Shown piece after piece: positions 8,004 through 17,113 of a DNA stretch of 64,000 bases. Below the pieces are notes generated by a model. The model was given only the letters and a program-made list of their open reading frames with translations, was not told where the DNA came from and made no database searches. Source of the stretch: UBA4636 sp963650915 (GTDB lineage Bacteria > Bacillota > Clostridia > Christensenellales > Borkfalkiaceae); contig CAVJMJ010000013.1 in assembly GCA_963650915.1 (NCBI GenBank), positions 1 to 64,000 on the forward strand, in the 5' to 3' direction. Position 1 is the stretch's first letter, and each line of letters opens with the position of its first letter. A program made the position numbers and the translations under genes.

Positions 8004-11000
8004 ATGGGTTTTTTTTCTAAACTGTTTGGTAAAAAAGTAAAAAACGAGGTTAACGATCAACCTATTGAATATGCACAGGCTCTTGCGTTTAACAAAGAAT
8101 TTTCCGATATAATGCAATCGGATATGTTTATTGCGCGTAGCGATTATAAGAACTTGATACATAATTATCGATCTACCGCAACCTTTTTTGAGAATAGCCA
8201 ACGAGCAAAAACATTGACGTATTATTGTAAGAAAAACAAGGTTGATGAAAAGAGAATTAATGAATTTCTTATATATTATAACGATATAACGGATTTACCT
8301 AAAGGCTCTTCTTTCGTGAATTCTCACAACGAGCAGTATATACAAAAACATTTATTGTCCGAAAAAAATTATTTGGACGGGATTCTCAAGGAGATTGATC
8401 CTAAAATTTTATTAGACGAAGAACAGCGTCGGGTTGTTTTATCGGATGAAGATTATTCCCTCGTAATTGCAGGTGCGGGAGCCGGAAAGACGACCACTGT
8501 CGCTGCAAAAGTCAGATATCTGGTTGAGAAAAAACACATTGACCCTAAGCAGATACTTGTAATTTCATTTACAAATAAAGCGGTAGGCGAATTAAAAGAG
8601 CGTATCAACGAAGGATTGCTTATACCTTGTCCGATCACGACGTTTCATAGCGCGGGATATGCGATTTTACGGAAACAAGATGATATTAAAAAGCAAATTG
8701 TCGGCGAAGGATTTCTATATAATACCGTCAATAATTATCTTAAAGGAAATATTTTAGAACAACCCGAACTTGTCGATAAACTGATCATGTTTTTCGGCTC
8801 ATATTTTGATGCCCCTTATGACGGTAACGATATTAATCTTTTCTTTAATTACATTTCAAAAACGGATTTTTCAACGTTAAGAAGTAAAATCAAAGAGTAT
8901 AATGAACAAGTAATCGATAGCCGAACTAATAAAATAACGACTATAACAAATGAGGTACTCCGTTCCGCACAGGAGGTTCAAATAGCAAATTATTTATACC
9001 TTCATAAAATAGACTATACTTACGAATCACCTTATCCTTATCATATTTTAAAGGCAAAAAAACCTTATACTCCTGATTTTTGCATAAAACAAGGGAATAA
9101 AATCGCATATATAGAACATTTTGGTATCACGGAAAACGGACGTCATAGTTATTATACGCCTGAGCAACTTACCAAATATAAAAAAGAAATTATAGACAAA
9201 ATCGAATTACACAAGAAGCATGGTACAACATTGATTTATACTTTTTCAAAGTATAATGACGGAAGAGAATTGTTAGATCATCTTCAAGAAGAATTAACAA
9301 AAAAAGGCTTTGTTTTAGAAAAACGACCTGCTGAAGAAGTCTTTGAAAAGTTGGTAAACATAGAAGAAAATAAATACATAGCAAAATTAGTAAAATTGTT
9401 ATGCGTCTTTATTAATAATTTTAAAACCAATGGCTACAATGTCGATGATTTTTATCGATTCGAACGCGGAAATACGAATGTAAGAACTAAGCTGTTTTTA
9501 GACATATGTAAAGAATGTTATCTTGAATATCAAAAAAAATTAGCAGAGAGCAATTCAATAGATTTTCAAGATATGATTAACGATTCGGCAAGAATATTGC
9601 GAGAAAAAGAAATTGCAAAGGAAAAATTGGATTTCAAATATATAATTGTCGATGAGTATCAGGACATATCTCGTCAAAGGTTTGATTTAACAAAAGAATT
9701 ATCTAATTTGTGTTCTGCCAAAATAATTGCCGTTGGCGATGATTGGCAATCGATATATGCTTTCAGCGGTTCGGATATTACTCTTTTTACGCATTTTTGT
9801 TCGATTATGGGCTATGGCAAAGAGTTGAAAATAACAAAAACCTATCGTAACGCACAAGAAGTTATAGACATTGCCGGTAACTTTATTCAGAAAAACGAAA
9901 GTCAGATTAAAAAATCACTGATTTCGCCTAAGAGTATACAAAAGCCGGTTATTATTGAAACATACAGTGAAGAATTTGACAGAAAAGAATTTGCAGGTAA
10001 GGGCGGTAAATATTTCCAATTAGGGAAACGGGTTGAATCGGTTATCGGACAAATACTTGAGAAAAACAAAGAAGAAGGAAAGGGAAATCATTCGTCTATT
10101 CTTCTGATAGGAAGGTACAATTTTGATGCGCGAAATCTTTGTTTTTCAAACGATTTTATCTATGATGAGCAAAATAATAAAATTATCAGCAAAAAGTATC
10201 GGTATGCTAAGTTGGAATTTTTGACCGCACATAGTTCAAAAGGACTGGGCTACGATAACGTTATAATTGTTAATGCCAGAAATGAAATGTACGGATTTCC
10301 GTCAAAAGTGGATAACGACCCTGTAATGCATTATGTCGTGCGAGATGACAAATCCATTGAATATGCAGAAGAGAGACGTTTATTTTACGTGGCAATGACA
10401 AGAACTAAAAATCGCGTATATATAGTAACTCCGAAGCAGCATCCTTCTGAATTTATTTTAGAATTGATAAAAGATTACCCTAATATTACTTTACTCGGAG
10501 AAATAAATAAAAACAGTGAATCCAACATCGGGGCAATAAAAAGATGCCCCGTTTGCGGATATCCGTTACAACTTAGGTGGAAGAAAAATTACGGGCTACG
10601 TTTATGGATTTGCACAAACGAACCTGAAATTTGCAACTTTATTACAAATGATCTGAACGGCAAAGATATGTCAATTGAAAAATGCGATAAGTGTAAAGAC
10701 GGATATTTGATTGTAAAAAAAGGAAATAACGGACCTGTTTTAGGTTGCACAAATTATAAATCGGACGGCACGGGTTGTGACCGATTGATGTCATACGACT
10801 ATTATAAGCGTTGGTTGACAGAGGGCTTTGAGGTAGATGTTTCAATTGATAAACCTTCCTATCGACAAGCCACGGTACAAGAGATCCCTGTTATTTCACA
10901 ACAAAAAGCAAGCGATGTAAAAACAGAACGCAAAAAAGCAGAAGTTCATACAGTCGAACATTCCTATCGTTTTATAGAAAAAGACGGATTCTCGGTAGTC

Positions 11001-11255
11001 GTGGATAATGACGGAGAATTGATAACTGATATGGCGTTATTGCAATATTTACGCAATGTTCGTACAAAAATAGCAAAACAAGAAAATCACCCGGCTTATA
11101 CTATTATCGGCAATAAAGGACTGGTTAGTCTTGCCACTTATCGTCCGACTTCTAAAGAAGAATTTATGCAATTATACGGTTTAGGCGAAACGCTCTATAA
11201 TTCTTACGGACATATTTTTATAAATGCAGTAAAAGAGTATCAAAAACGCACTTAA
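8004..11255 (+). CDS. SF1 (UvrD/HelD-like) DNA helicase with nuclease-like insert, zinc ribbons and HRDC
   Basis: ATP-dependent DNA helicase, 1083 aa. Walker A GAGAGKTT at 157-164; ISFTNKAVGELKERI motif Ia at about 187; Walker B VDEYQD at 549-554; motif III GDDWQSIYAFSGSD; motif V TAHSSKGLGYDNV; motif VI RRLFYVAMTRTK. Between motifs Ia and II, residues about 318-440 resemble a PD-(D/E)XK nuclease: EVQIANYL, D358 in PDF, E371 in IEHFG. The usual lysine after that Glu is not evident, so activity is doubtful. Two four-cysteine ribbons follow (about 848-925), then an HRDC domain at about 1010-1083. The gene stands alone between recombinase and phage debris, so it may be cargo for DNA repair or defence. 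Confidence 0.85.
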   Translation: MGFFSKLFGKKVKNEVNDQPIEYAQALAFNKEFSDIMQSDMFIARSDYKNLIHNYRSTATFFENSQRAKTLTYYCKKNKVDEKRINEFLIYYNDITDLPKGSSFVNSHNEQYIQKHLLSEKNYLDGILKEIDPKILLDEEQRRVVLSDEDYSLVIAGAGAGKTTTVAAKVRYLVEKKHIDPKQILVISFTNKAVGELKERINEGLLIPCPITTFHSAGYAILRKQDDIKKQIVGEGFLYNTVNNYLKGNILEQPELVDKLIMFFGSYFDAPYDGNDINLFFNYISKTDFSTLRSKIKEYNEQVIDSRTNKITTITNEVLRSAQEVQIANYLYLHKIDYTYESPYPYHILKAKKPYTPDFCIKQGNKIAYIEHFGITENGRHSYYTPEQLTKYKKEIIDKIELHKKHGTTLIYTFSKYNDGRELLDHLQEELTKKGFVLEKRPAEEVFEKLVNIEENKYIAKLVKLLCVFINNFKTNGYNVDDFYRFERGNTNVRTKLFLDICKECYLEYQKKLAESNSIDFQDMINDSARILREKEIAKEKLDFKYIIVDEYQDISRQRFDLTKELSNLCSAKIIAVGDDWQSIYAFSGSDITLFTHFCSIMGYGKELKITKTYRNAQEVIDIAGNFIQKNESQIKKSLISPKSIQKPVIIETYSEEFDRKEFAGKGGKYFQLGKRVESVIGQILEKNKEEGKGNHSSILLIGRYNFDARNLCFSNDFIYDEQNNKIISKKYRYAKLEFLTAHSSKGLGYDNVIIVNARNEMYGFPSKVDNDPVMHYVVRDDKSIEYAEERRLFYVAMTRTKNRVYIVTPKQHPSEFILELIKDYPNITLLGEINKNSESNIGAIKRCPVCGYPLQLRWKKNYGLRLWICTNEPEICNFITNDLNGKDMSIEKCDKCKDGYLIVKKGNNGPVLGCTNYKSDGTGCDRLMSYDYYKRWLTEGFEVDVSIDKPSYRQATVQEIPVISQQKASDVKTERKKAEVHTVEHSYRFIEKDGFSVVVDNDGELITDMALLQYLRNVRTKIAKQENHPAYTIIGNKGLVSLATYRPTSKEEFMQLYGLGETLYNSYGHIFINAVKEYQKRT

Positions 11256-11270
11256 AACGTGGTGTAATGT

Positions 11271-11408
11271 GACTCAAATAGCGAAAAAAGTAATTTTAAC
11301 ACACCTACCGACCTTGCCGAATTTAAGGGTGCAATCACGGAGTGCTTATACAAATCGGCTAAGCGAAACAACGAAAGTGAAAAACAAAGAAACGTAGCAA
11401 GCGGGTAA
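11271..11408 (+). pseudogene. Orphan 3' fragment of an unknown gene
   Basis: A 45-codon stretch that reads as protein (DLAEFKGAITECLYKSAKRN) but has no start codon or ribosome site and a TAA directly upstream in frame. Its stop codon lies in the left arm of the hairpin at 11396-11437. Probably the tail of a deleted mobile-element gene. Confidence 0.4.
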
Positions 11409-11437
11409 GCGGTTGAAGAATCGTTTACCCGCTTGCT
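11396..11437 (+). terminator. Hairpin terminator downstream of the helicase
   Basis: AGCAAGCGGGTAA (11396-11408) pairs perfectly with TTACCCGCTTGCT (11425-11437), followed by TTACT. A strong 13-bp stem with a modest T-tract. Confidence 0.6.
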
Positions 11438-11485
11438 TTACTATTCTCTTTCGCAATTACACTTGACGCAAGAGGAGTTTGGCAA

Positions 11486-11560
11486 ATGTCGGTCGGACTA
11501 CTGCTTGATTTGTGGGAGTGCCGTAAGCAATATAACGGAATGGCAAAACCGAAAAGGTAA
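11486..11560 (+). pseudogene. Phage structural-gene remnant
   Basis: 24 codons ending LDLWECRKQYNGMAKPKR then TAA. This resembles the end of a small phage tail-region protein whose usual continuation is a hydrophobic/acidic VFIDD-like segment. That segment is present after the stop codon but repeated out of frame (11561-11634). AGAGGAG stands 13 bp before the ATG. Recognition is from memory of similar phage proteins and is tentative. Confidence 0.35.
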
Positions 11561-11634
11561 GTGATTATAGACGACATAACGGTAAGTGTTTATTGACGAC
11601 AGAATGACAAATGTTTATTGACGACGTTTTGCCG
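11561..11634 (+). repeat. 25-bp imperfect tandem repeat, three copies
   Basis: Units start at 11561, 11586 and 11611, each with a core like GTGTTTATTGACGAC. The unit is not a multiple of three, so the expansion itself would break the phage reading frame it lies in. Confidence 0.6.
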
Positions 11635-11669
11635 AAAGGGAAAGGGAATCTAAAAGCCGACCTAAAACC

Positions 11670-11698
11670 TTGAAAAATGCAAAAATTTGTGGTATAAT
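11670..11698 (+). promoter_or_regulatory. Sigma-A promoter of the BRO gene
   Basis: TTGAAA at 11670-11675, 17-bp spacer, perfect TATAAT at 11693-11698, 30 bp before the start codon. Confidence 0.75.
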
Positions 11699-11728
11699 AT
11701 TGTCAATCAAATGGTTCGGGAGCGTTAT

Positions 11729-12574
11729 ATGGAAAACAAAATCAAAGTTTTTGAGAATAGAGAGGTCAGAACTCTTTGGAACGCCGAGGAAGAAGAATGG
11801 TATTTTTCCGTTATTGATATTGTCGGTGTTCTGACGAACAGCGATTATCAAGTGGCGAGAAATTATTGGAAGGTTTTACGCAAACGGCTTTCGGATGAAG
11901 GAAGTGAACTGGTTACAAATTGTAACCGGTTGAAAATGAAAGCGTCCGACGGAAAAATGCGAGAAACCGATTGCCTCGACACAAAAGGCGTTTTGCGTCT
12001 TGTTCAGTCGATTCCGTCACCGAAAGCAGAGCCTTTCAAAATGTGGCTTGCGAAAGTGGGAAGCGAAAGACTTGACGAAATAGCCGATCCCGAAAAGGCA
12101 ATACTTCGCGGTGCGGATTATTATAGGGCAAAAGGCTATACGGAAGGTTGGATAAATCAAAGACTTCAAACCATAGAAATGCGTAAAAAGCTGACCGACG
12201 AATGGAAAGAACGAGGTGTAGAAGAAGGTAAAGAATACGCAATCTTAACCGATGAAATGACCAAGGCTTGGAGCGGAATGTCCGTCAAAGAATACAAAGA
12301 ACTCAAAGGCTTGAAGAAAGAAAACCCGAGAGATAATATGACGGATATCGAACTCGTTTTGAATATGCTTGCCGAAGTTACGACAACAACGATTTCCAAG
12401 CAGGAGTCCCCTACAACTTTTAGCGAAAACAAATCGATTGCTCGGCGAGGGGGAAGAGTCGCAAGCGTTGCAAAGCAAGAATATGAAGAAGCAACCGGGA
12501 CAAAAGCAATCTCGCCTCTTAACGCAACAGATAAACCGGCTTTAGAGGTTAGGAAGAACGAAGACGAAGAATAA
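11729..12574 (+). CDS. BRO-family (Bro-N) phage antirepressor-like protein
   Basis: BRO/Bro-N proteins are DNA-binding proteins of phages and mobile elements, often antirepressors. 281 aa from ATG 11729, which has CGGGAG 6 nt upstream; a longer frame from 11687 lacks a ribosome site and would start upstream of the mapped promoter's likely transcript start. Bro-N covers about 3-105 (IKVFENREVRTLW, WYFSVIDIVGVL, LDTKGVLRLVQSI). A helical linker and Lys/Glu-rich middle follow (130-200), then a C-terminal tail ending in ISPLNATDKPALE. A near-identical but frameshifted paralog lies at 25201-26037. Own promoter and single-gene layout suggest a portable unit. Confidence 0.8.
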   Translation: MENKIKVFENREVRTLWNAEEEEWYFSVIDIVGVLTNSDYQVARNYWKVLRKRLSDEGSELVTNCNRLKMKASDGKMRETDCLDTKGVLRLVQSIPSPKAEPFKMWLAKVGSERLDEIADPEKAILRGADYYRAKGYTEGWINQRLQTIEMRKKLTDEWKERGVEEGKEYAILTDEMTKAWSGMSVKEYKELKGLKKENPRDNMTDIELVLNMLAEVTTTTISKQESPTTFSENKSIARRGGRVASVAKQEYEEATGTKAISPLNATDKPALEVRKNEDEE

Positions 12575-12575
12575 G

Positions 12576-12695
12576 ATGTTGACGCTTGAGGAAATAACGA
12601 AACAAGAGTTTGATTCTATGATGACAAAAAGTTACGAAGAAGATATAAACGATAAAGGAATCGATGCTAAAATTATTTTTTCAAAGTTAAAGTGA
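12576..12695 (+). CDS. 39-aa protein resembling an antitoxin tail
   Basis: Begins one base after the BRO stop codon, so it is probably co-translated. The sequence (LEEITKQEFDSMMTKSYEED, then DAKIIFSKLK) resembles the C-terminal part of RelB/DinJ-type antitoxins, which end in a vFxkL-like motif. No toxin gene follows. Could be a remnant or a free-standing small protein; assignment is weak. Confidence 0.4.
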   Translation: MLTLEEITKQEFDSMMTKSYEEDINDKGIDAKIIFSKLK

Positions 12696-12759
12696 AAAAT
12701 GAACAGCGTTAAAAAGGAGAACAAACTCCAAGACTAAAATATAATTCCGCTTATATATG

Positions 12760-12790
12760 AAGCATCTACTGAAATGGTAGGTGCTTTTAT
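12760..12790 (+). terminator. Hairpin terminator after the BRO unit
   Basis: AAGCATCTAC (12760-12769) pairs with GTAGGTGCTT (12777-12786) with one G-T pair, followed by TTATT. The arms resemble the TAGRTGCAC dyads at 1655-1833. Confidence 0.55.
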
Positions 12791-12868
12791 TATGTCGAAA
12801 ACGAGGGGTGATAATTTATGTATGGCAACGGATAATTTCGGCTTAAAAATAGGGTTTGAGGGCGAATA

Positions 12869-14374
12869 ATGGTTATAGTTGCCGTTTGCCGAGGTAAATC
12901 AGGCATCGGCGTTCGGTATAATTATCGTGTAGCGGTAAAAAATAATTATATGATAAAAACTAACTATTTGATAAAGACTAACTATACGATAAAGAAAATC
13001 GCGTGCCTATTTGCGGTGGTTGTTTTTGCGGTGGTCGTTTGTTTTGCACAGATTTTTACGTCGGCAAGCAAAGTAAAAGCGAAGGCAACAAGCGAAGCGA
13101 CAGTGTATACATCGGCGGAAAAGGAAGTATCTGTAAGGAAAAAAAGTGAGGTAAAAGCAGTTACGGGAGAAAACGGAGCGATGGCGTATACGTCGGCAAA
13201 CGGAGTAAAAGCGAAAACGACGGAAAACAAGGGGACAGTGTATACGGGGACAACAGAAGTAAAAACGAATGTGGCGGAAAACGAAGAGACGGCGTATACG
13301 GAAATATCAGAGGGGATAACGTATGCATCGGCAAACGAAGTAAAAGCAGTTACGGCGGAAAACGAAGAAAAAGAGAGGGTGGTTATAAACATCGAGGCGG
13401 GGGAAGAAACCTTTTGTTTTGACGAGCCGTTTTGCACGGTTTACGGCGAGGGTATGTTCGACGTACAAAAAATCGTGGATTACGTTGCTAAAAAGACTTA
13501 CGTAAAGCCGAAAAACGCCGAATTTTACATCGAGGGCGGAAAAATAAAGATTGCGTCGGAAAAAGATGGCAAAAAAATCGACGAAGAAAAACTTTTTAAC
13601 GACGTTACCTCTTGCGTTTCTGCGGGAGGAGGATGGGTTTCGGCAAAGTTTTTTACCGTCAAGCCCGATTACGAAGTCAAAGACCTTGTCGGCAACGACA
13701 AGTTGAGGGCTGAATTTTCGACTTTCGTTTCGGGAAGTCTCGAAAGGCTTTACAACGTTTGGCTTGCCACCGAGTGCGTAAGCGAAGTCACGGTGTATCC
13801 GAACGAAATTTTTTCGTTTAACGACGTAGTGGGTAAGCGCACCGAAGAGAGGGGGTATAAAAACGCAAAAGTCATTGTGGGCGGAAAGTTCGTGGACGGC
13901 GTGGGCGGCGGAGTTTGTCAGGTTTCGACCACTTTGTATAACGCCGCGCTTTTGTCGGGACTTGAAATTTCCGAACAGCACAGGCATACGCTTGCCGTAA
14001 GTTACGTCGAAAAATCTTTCGACGCCATGGTAAGTTACGGTTACGCCGATTTGAAAATAAAAAACACGACGGGTGCGCCGATTTTTATAGCGGGCAATCT
14101 TAACGGGCGCAAGCTTGAATTTACCGTCTACGGAAAAATACAGACGAGAAAAATCGAAAGGCAATCAGTCGTGTCTAAAATTTACGAGCCGATGGTTACG
14201 ACGGTTGAATCGGAAAGTTTAAAGCAAGGGGAAAGCAAAATTTTGGTAGCCCCAAAAAAAGGATACGAAAGCCAAGGGTACCTAATAATTACCGAAAACG
14301 GCGAAAAAACCAAAGTGTTTTTAAGGTGTGACGAGTATAAAAAAGTGGACGGCGTAATAGAGGTCGGCAAATGA
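12869..14374 (+). CDS. VanW family membrane-anchored protein with N-terminal repeats
   Basis: VanW-family proteins are envelope proteins found with vancomycin-resistance genes and widely in clostridia; the reaction is unknown. 501 aa from ATG 12869 (GAGGG at 6 nt). One N-terminal hydrophobic helix (about 41-62) anchors it outside the membrane. Residues about 65-165 are degenerate repeats of about 25-30 aa built on VKAxTxENxxxxYTSA. A YoaR-like domain follows (about 175-285), then VanW (about 295-420; EIFSFNDVVG, GGGVCQVSTTLYNAAL), and a G5-like C-terminal part. Residues 27-39 come from an 18-bp DNA repeat, so the true start could be internal. Overlaps cls by 4 bp (ATGA). A resident gene by codon style. 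Confidence 0.85.
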   Translation: MVIVAVCRGKSGIGVRYNYRVAVKNNYMIKTNYLIKTNYTIKKIACLFAVVVFAVVVCFAQIFTSASKVKAKATSEATVYTSAEKEVSVRKKSEVKAVTGENGAMAYTSANGVKAKTTENKGTVYTGTTEVKTNVAENEETAYTEISEGITYASANEVKAVTAENEEKERVVINIEAGEETFCFDEPFCTVYGEGMFDVQKIVDYVAKKTYVKPKNAEFYIEGGKIKIASEKDGKKIDEEKLFNDVTSCVSAGGGWVSAKFFTVKPDYEVKDLVGNDKLRAEFSTFVSGSLERLYNVWLATECVSEVTVYPNEIFSFNDVVGKRTEERGYKNAKVIVGGKFVDGVGGGVCQVSTTLYNAALLSGLEISEQHRHTLAVSYVEKSFDAMVSYGYADLKIKNTTGAPIFIAGNLNGRKLEFTVYGKIQTRKIERQSVVSKIYEPMVTTVESESLKQGESKILVAPKKGYESQGYLIITENGEKTKVFLRCDEYKKVDGVIEVGK

Positions 14375-15717
14375 CGATAAAGCAAGAAAAAATCGTAAGA
14401 TATTTTTTGTGTGCGATATTTAGCCTTTTTACCGTTATTTGTTTAAGCCTTTTCCTTGCCGAGATAAACCGCATTACGAAGAGCGGAATTTTAGGGTATG
14501 CCGTCGCAACATGCGTTACGGCGGTAATAACTTTAATGGTTTCGCCGTCGGCGGAAAAATGCGCGTTAAGGCTGATTGTGCTTATTCTTATACCGTACGG
14601 CGGAATCGTTATCAACGTTTTTTCGGCGTTAAAGCGAAAAGAAAAAAGATTGCAAAATTCCGAAAAAGTCCGCCTATGGGTCGATAAACGGCAATTTATT
14701 AAAGAAAGCAAGGAAGATTTCGAGTGTTTTTTTACAGGCGAAAAATACTTTGCCGATTTAATTTCGGAATTAAAAAACGCAAAGCAAGAAGTGCTTATTT
14801 TTTCATATATTTTTACCTTCGGCAAAGCGTCTACCATACTTTTAAACAAGATTTTCTCGCTTTTAAATAGGGGAGTGAAAGTTACGATAGGCGTCGACTA
14901 TTTCGGTTCGGGCGACGTTAGGAAAAACGAAACCGTGCAATCGCTAAAAAAAGAGGGACTGAAAGTCATCGTAAAAAACAAGCCGTTTTTATTTTTGCTT
15001 GCAAACGACAACAGACGGGTGCATGCAAAAACGGTGATTATAGACAAAAAAATCGTCTATCTTTCTTCTTCTAACATAGATGATAAATCGATTTTTGAGG
15101 ATATAAATTACTCGGTTAAAATTAAAGGCGAGGTAAGCGAAATTTACAACGAGTACGCTTGGCTTTTTAACCTGTCCAAAGTTTTTGAAAAGAAAACAGA
15201 CAGTTTTTTTCCGTTGCTTTCGAAAGGAAACATACAAAATGACGGCTTATACGTCGATTTTATTTTAAAAGCGCAAAGGGATATAAAAATAGTTACGCCC
15301 TATCTGTCCTTTAACGGCGAACTCGAAAAGGCTATTAAACGAAAACTTTTATCGGGCGTGAAAATGACCGTGATATTGCCATCCCCTCGTTATCCTTCGA
15401 AAATAGACCCCGTATCAGAATATTACTCTCGTGTGCTTTGTTCTTTAGGGGTAAAAGTGCTTTACGAAAGCGGTAATTTTCTTCATTCGAAAATGATTAT
15501 AATCGACGATTTTTTTGCCGTTTTAGGCTCGAATAACTTTGATATGCGCTCGGGCTACGCAACCGAAACGATGCTTTTAACCGTCGATAACGGGCTTATA
15601 GCCCCCCTTTTAAGAAATTTTAATTATTTAAAAGATAACGCATACCCTATAAACAAAAAAACGAGAACGGGTAAATTTTTAGGTAAACTTTACTCCGTTA
15701 TAGCACCGCTCGTTTAG
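14371..15717 (+). CDS. cls: Cardiolipin synthase (phospholipase D family)
   Basis: Condenses phosphatidylglycerol to cardiolipin at the membrane. Two N-terminal membrane helices (about 11-31 and 38-57, with a further hydrophobic stretch to 83), then two PLD catalytic motifs: HKD1 with H218, K220, D225 (HAKTVIID) and HKD2 with H372, K374, D379 (HSKMIIID). At 448 aa it is slightly short for a clostridial cls but complete. The ATGA overlap with the VanW gene shows translational coupling, so the pair probably serves envelope maintenance together. No clear terminator follows before the next promoter. Confidence 0.9.
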   Translation: MTIKQEKIVRYFLCAIFSLFTVICLSLFLAEINRITKSGILGYAVATCVTAVITLMVSPSAEKCALRLIVLILIPYGGIVINVFSALKRKEKRLQNSEKVRLWVDKRQFIKESKEDFECFFTGEKYFADLISELKNAKQEVLIFSYIFTFGKASTILLNKIFSLLNRGVKVTIGVDYFGSGDVRKNETVQSLKKEGLKVIVKNKPFLFLLANDNRRVHAKTVIIDKKIVYLSSSNIDDKSIFEDINYSVKIKGEVSEIYNEYAWLFNLSKVFEKKTDSFFPLLSKGNIQNDGLYVDFILKAQRDIKIVTPYLSFNGELEKAIKRKLLSGVKMTVILPSPRYPSKIDPVSEYYSRVLCSLGVKVLYESGNFLHSKMIIIDDFFAVLGSNNFDMRSGYATETMLLTVDNGLIAPLLRNFNYLKDNAYPINKKTRTGKFLGKLYSVIAPLV

Positions 15718-15745
15718 CATAAACCGAAAAGGCAATAAAAACGAT

Positions 15746-15774
15746 TGACATCACGGTCTTTTTATTCTATAATT
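15746..15774 (+). promoter_or_regulatory. Consensus sigma-A promoter
   Basis: TTGACA (15746-15751), 17-bp spacer, TATAAT (15769-15774): a perfect match in both boxes. It drives the 212-aa membrane protein gene. Confidence 0.85.
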
Positions 15775-15852
15775 TAGTAACGTTATTATCCTAACGCCCG
15801 ATCGGTGCTTTTTACTACCTACGATCGGCAATATTTAAAAAGGCGACTTTAT

Positions 15853-16491
15853 ATGAAACAATTTTATCCTAACGTTGCGTTTAACAAGTCAAAGAGAGTT
15901 AAATACCTCGTTCTTTACAGTTTATTGATCGTTATTTTCGGCGGAGCGGCTGCGGCGTGCTTTTTGTCAGGGAATCAAATGGTTTCCACCCTCGGAATGT
16001 TTTGCATATTCTTTATTTTGATTTTTGCCGTGCTTATTCCTTCGGTATTTACCGGTAACCCCGTAAAACCCGGTCCGGTTATAGAAATCGACGGGCAAAA
16101 AGTAAAATTCAATCAAAAAGAAGAGGTAAAAGTTAGCGATATAGTCGCCGTTTCGGTTAATATAGAAGTTCCGAAAGACGGCAATACTAAGGAGGAAATG
16201 TATCAAAACCTTCAAAAAATCGCTTCCGTAAGACCGACCGAACCCGTTTTCGGTACTTGCGACGTCGTTTGTTTGGACGCTAAAAAACGGGAAACACCCA
16301 AGTATAACTACGTTGAGGACTGCCTCGGTGCTTTGGAAGCCTTGGTGGAAGCCGGCGTCAAAAAATACAGAATAGTTTATTCCATGAAGCGTCTTAACTG
16401 CGTGGCAACTTTCAGGCTCAACTTTACGCCGTCCGGCAACAGCGAATACGACGCTTTGTCCGAAACGGAAAGAATGAAACAACTTATTTAG
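15853..16491 (+). CDS. Hypothetical two-helix membrane protein
   Basis: 212 aa from ATG 15853; a frame from 15805 begins too close to the promoter and lacks a ribosome site. Two hydrophobic helices (about 17-39 and 44-66) are followed by a soluble domain of about 145 residues with alternating strands (VIEIDGQKVKFNQKEEVKVS, then VVCLDAKKRE), resembling a bacterial PH-like or lipid-facing beta domain. The family was not recognised. It has a perfect consensus promoter, which suggests steady high expression. Confidence 0.65.
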   Translation: MKQFYPNVAFNKSKRVKYLVLYSLLIVIFGGAAAACFLSGNQMVSTLGMFCIFFILIFAVLIPSVFTGNPVKPGPVIEIDGQKVKFNQKEEVKVSDIVAVSVNIEVPKDGNTKEEMYQNLQKIASVRPTEPVFGTCDVVCLDAKKRETPKYNYVEDCLGALEALVEAGVKKYRIVYSMKRLNCVATFRLNFTPSGNSEYDALSETERMKQLI

Positions 16492-17113
16492 CTTGACGAT
16501 TTTTCAAAGTTTGGTTAAGCACGATTTTAAAATTTAATTAACGGTTGAAACTTTTTTTGCATCGGCACGTTACCGTTTTGTAGTTTATCGCGTGCGGTAC
16601 GGAATATTTTTTAAAGTTAGGTTTGTAAAATTACCCGCAAATTCGGTTTCAAACGACATTTAAACCAAAAAAATTCGGCAACGAAATCTAAAAAACCATA
16701 AAAAATTGCCGACGAATGCGTAGGCGAAGTTAGTAAAATTTATATAATATCGAAACCGAAGTTAAAAACTTGAAGTAAAAAATATCGAAGTAAAAAATTT
16801 CAAAGTTAAAAACTTTTCGGGCAAACAAAAAAATCTCTCGCAAATAAGCGGGAGATTTTTTTGTTGATTTACAGGCTTTTAAACCGGTAAAATTTAAATT
16901 GAATAAGTTTTATGCATACGAGTTTACGATGCCCGTAAAGTTTTTAGGCTTTCGGATTATGGCGTTACGCAGTCGAAATTTTTAAACCGTTCGCAATAAG
17001 TCACGCATTAGCGGGAAGCCGTTAGCAGGTAGCCGTTAGCCGGTAGCGGGTTACGTTCTAAGTCGAAAGTTATAAGTTATAAGTCGATTACAGATTTATA
17101 ATTTTTTTGATTT
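16492..17113. other. Intergenic region with short direct repeats
   Basis: Spacer between convergent genes. Besides the terminator at 16827-16862 it holds repeated GAAGTAAAAAA-like words (16770-16815) and a tandem GCCGTTAGCMGGTA pair at about 17018-17048. No gene seen. Confidence 0.5.
16827..16862. terminator. Bidirectional terminator between convergent genes
   Basis: AATCTCTCGC pairs with GCGGGAGATT around a 6-nt loop, with A7 on one side and T7 on the other, so it can stop transcription from both directions. Confidence 0.8.

Larger units (their letters stand above)
1640..12790. mobile_element. Composite integrated island (tyrosine Int, HUH Rep, serine recombinase)
   Basis: Genes typical of integrative elements lie together: tyrosine integrase, rolling-circle Rep, Cro-like repressor, KilA-N protein, serine recombinase, helicase, BRO protein and phage debris. 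Two unrelated integration systems suggest stacked or nested elements rather than one. Ends are not proven. The left limit is set at the motif cluster beyond int. The right limit is set at a hairpin (12760-12786) whose arms GCATCTAC/GTAGGTGC resemble the left-end motif. Several genes are disrupted, so at least part is decaying. Confidence 0.5.

Noticed and set aside
13307..14164. 285-codon minus-strand frame opposite the VanW gene
   Set aside because: Antisense shadow of a well-supported gene with family motifs.
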